Source: Saccharofermentans sp. (GTDB lineage: Bacteria; Bacillota; Clostridia; Saccharofermentanales; Saccharofermentanaceae). Taken from it: a stretch of DNA of 64,000 bases. Location of the stretch: contig JAKSRI010000002.1 of the NCBI GenBank assembly GCA_024403695.1, forward strand, positions 1-64,000, given 5' to 3'. Position 1 is the first letter of the stretch. Every line of letters starts with the position of its first letter. The notes below the pieces were generated by a model. It saw nothing but the letters and a program-made list of their open reading frames with translations. It was not told the origin of the DNA and searched no databases. This document shows, piece by piece, positions 63,122 through 64,000 of this stretch. Both the position numbers and the translations under genes were made by a program.

Positions 63122-64000
63122 ATGGAAAAAATCCCAGAACTTTATGGAAGTCTTGTATTTAATGACAAGGTAATGAGAGATAAGCTCCCAAAGGATATTT
63201 ACAAGGCTCTCAAGAAGACAATCGAGAAGAACACACACCTCGAGCTTGATGTTGCTAACGCAGTAGCAATCGCTATGAAGGAGTGGGCAGTAGAGAATGG
63301 TGCTACACACTTTACTCACTGGTTCCAGCCACTTACTGGTACTACAGCTGAGAAGCACGATTCCTTTATTAATCCAGTAGGAAACGGTGAGATCATCATG
63401 GAGTTCTCTGGTAAGGAACTCGTTAAGGGTGAGCCTGATGCTTCTTCCTTCCCATCTGGTGGTCTTCGTGATACATCTGAGGCTAGAGGTTATACAGCTT
63501 GGGATCCATCAAGCTATGCATTTATTAAGGATGGCACACTTTGTATTCCAACAGCATTCTGTTCTTACACAGGTGAGGCTCTTGATAAGAAGACTCCACT
63601 TCTCAGATCTATGGATGCTCTTTCTAAGGAAGCAACAAAGGTTCTTAACCTCATCGGTGCAACAGATGTAGAGTCTGTTACAACAACTGTAGGTCCTGAG
63701 CAGGAGTACTTCCTCATTAATAAGGAAGATTTCGCAGCACGTCGTGACCTTCTCTTCACAGGTAGAACACTTCTTGGTTCTATGCCTCCTAAGGGTCAGG
63801 AGATGGAGGACCACTACTTCGGTACAATTAAGCCACGTGTAAGTGCTTTCATGCACGACCTCGACTTAGAGCTCTGGAAGCTTGGTATTCCAGCTAAGAC
63901 AAAGCACAACGAGGTTGCTCCTTGCCAGCACGAGCTTGCTCCAGTATTTGATACAACTAACGTTGCTGTTGATCACAACCAGCTCACAATGGAAGTTATG
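63122..64000 (+). CDS. glnN: Glutamine synthetase type III (partial, right edge)
   Basis: The frame is open from ATG 63122 (ribosome site AAAGGAGA) to the window end; 293 of about 700 expected residues are visible. [75 protein letters not shown] (metal-binding Glu) and [16 protein letters not shown] are diagnostic of GSIII. The enzyme makes glutamine from glutamate and ammonia. It is preceded by tandem attenuator-like hairpins shared with carA. Confidence 0.97.
   Translation, partial: MEKIPELYGSLVFNDKVMRDKLPKDIYKALKKTIEKNTHLELDVANAVAIAMKEWAVENGATHFTHWFQPLTGTTAEKHDSFINPVGNGEIIMEFSGKELVKGEPDASSFPSGGLRDTSEARGYTAWDPSSYAFIKDGTLCIPTAFCSYTGEALDKKTPLLRSMDALSKEATKVLNLIGATDVESVTTTVGPEQEYFLINKEDFAARRDLLFTGRTLLGSMPPKGQEMEDHYFGTIKPRVSAFMHDLDLELWKLGIPAKTKHNEVAPCQHELAPVFDTTNVAVDHNQLTMEVM

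Overview
The window looks like chromosome from a low-to-moderate GC anaerobic Firmicute of the Lachnospiraceae, probably near Butyrivibrio or Pseudobutyrivibrio (inference). The evidence is a type III glutamine synthetase, a T-box-controlled ilv operon, two GH3 beta-glucosidases, macro-domain/HTH and DUF896 proteins, and several DUF6273 proteins. No rRNA, tRNA, CRISPR array or insertion sequence was seen.

Bases 1-7685 are an accessory, defence-like region. Two large paralogues (the first cut by the window edge) flank a SIR2-like gene. The complete paralogue has, in order, a zinc ribbon, a TIR domain, a coiled region, one membrane helix, outward-facing repeats and a DUF6273 domain. This is a one-pass receptor plan with an intracellular TIR. 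The last 130 bases of that gene look like the variable region of a diversity-generating retroelement (DGR): GC jumps, variable codons nearly all end in C or T, and a GAAA-loop hairpin follows the stop. An XRE regulator, an orphan gene and an HTH/nucleotidyltransferase toxin-antitoxin pair follow.

Bases 7686-14155 hold cysK, a PHP phosphoesterase, galE, two lipoproteins (one a third DUF6273 protein) and a DUF4160/DUF2442 pair behind a perfect 20-bp palindrome. Bases 14168-20880 are the branched-chain amino acid genes: T-box leader, ilvB, ilvN, ilvC, ilvD, and a DUF815 ATPase overlapping ilvD.

Bases 20975-43075 mix sugar catabolism (two GH3 enzymes), transporters (two MATE, one ABC, Na/Pi, Na/alanine), a MutS-like ATPase, a macro-HTH protein, a VWA protein and a large solute-binding lipoprotein. 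From 43181 to 56405, six of eight members of an acidic lipoprotein family lie on the minus strand in small groups (a seventh is at 47048 and a remote one at 20975), interspersed with an AraC regulator, an SDR enzyme, a sugar-sensor diguanylate cyclase, a third MATE, an EamA transporter and mgtE with a long leader.

Bases 56546-64000 are nitrogen and pyrimidine metabolism: carAB and, at the right edge, glnN (cut by the window). Both have the same promoter (TTGACA, 17 bp, TATATT) followed by near-identical terminator hairpins, suggesting shared nitrogen control by attenuation. Between them lie small proteins, a 23-residue membrane peptide, a HIRAN protein and a second macro-domain protein.
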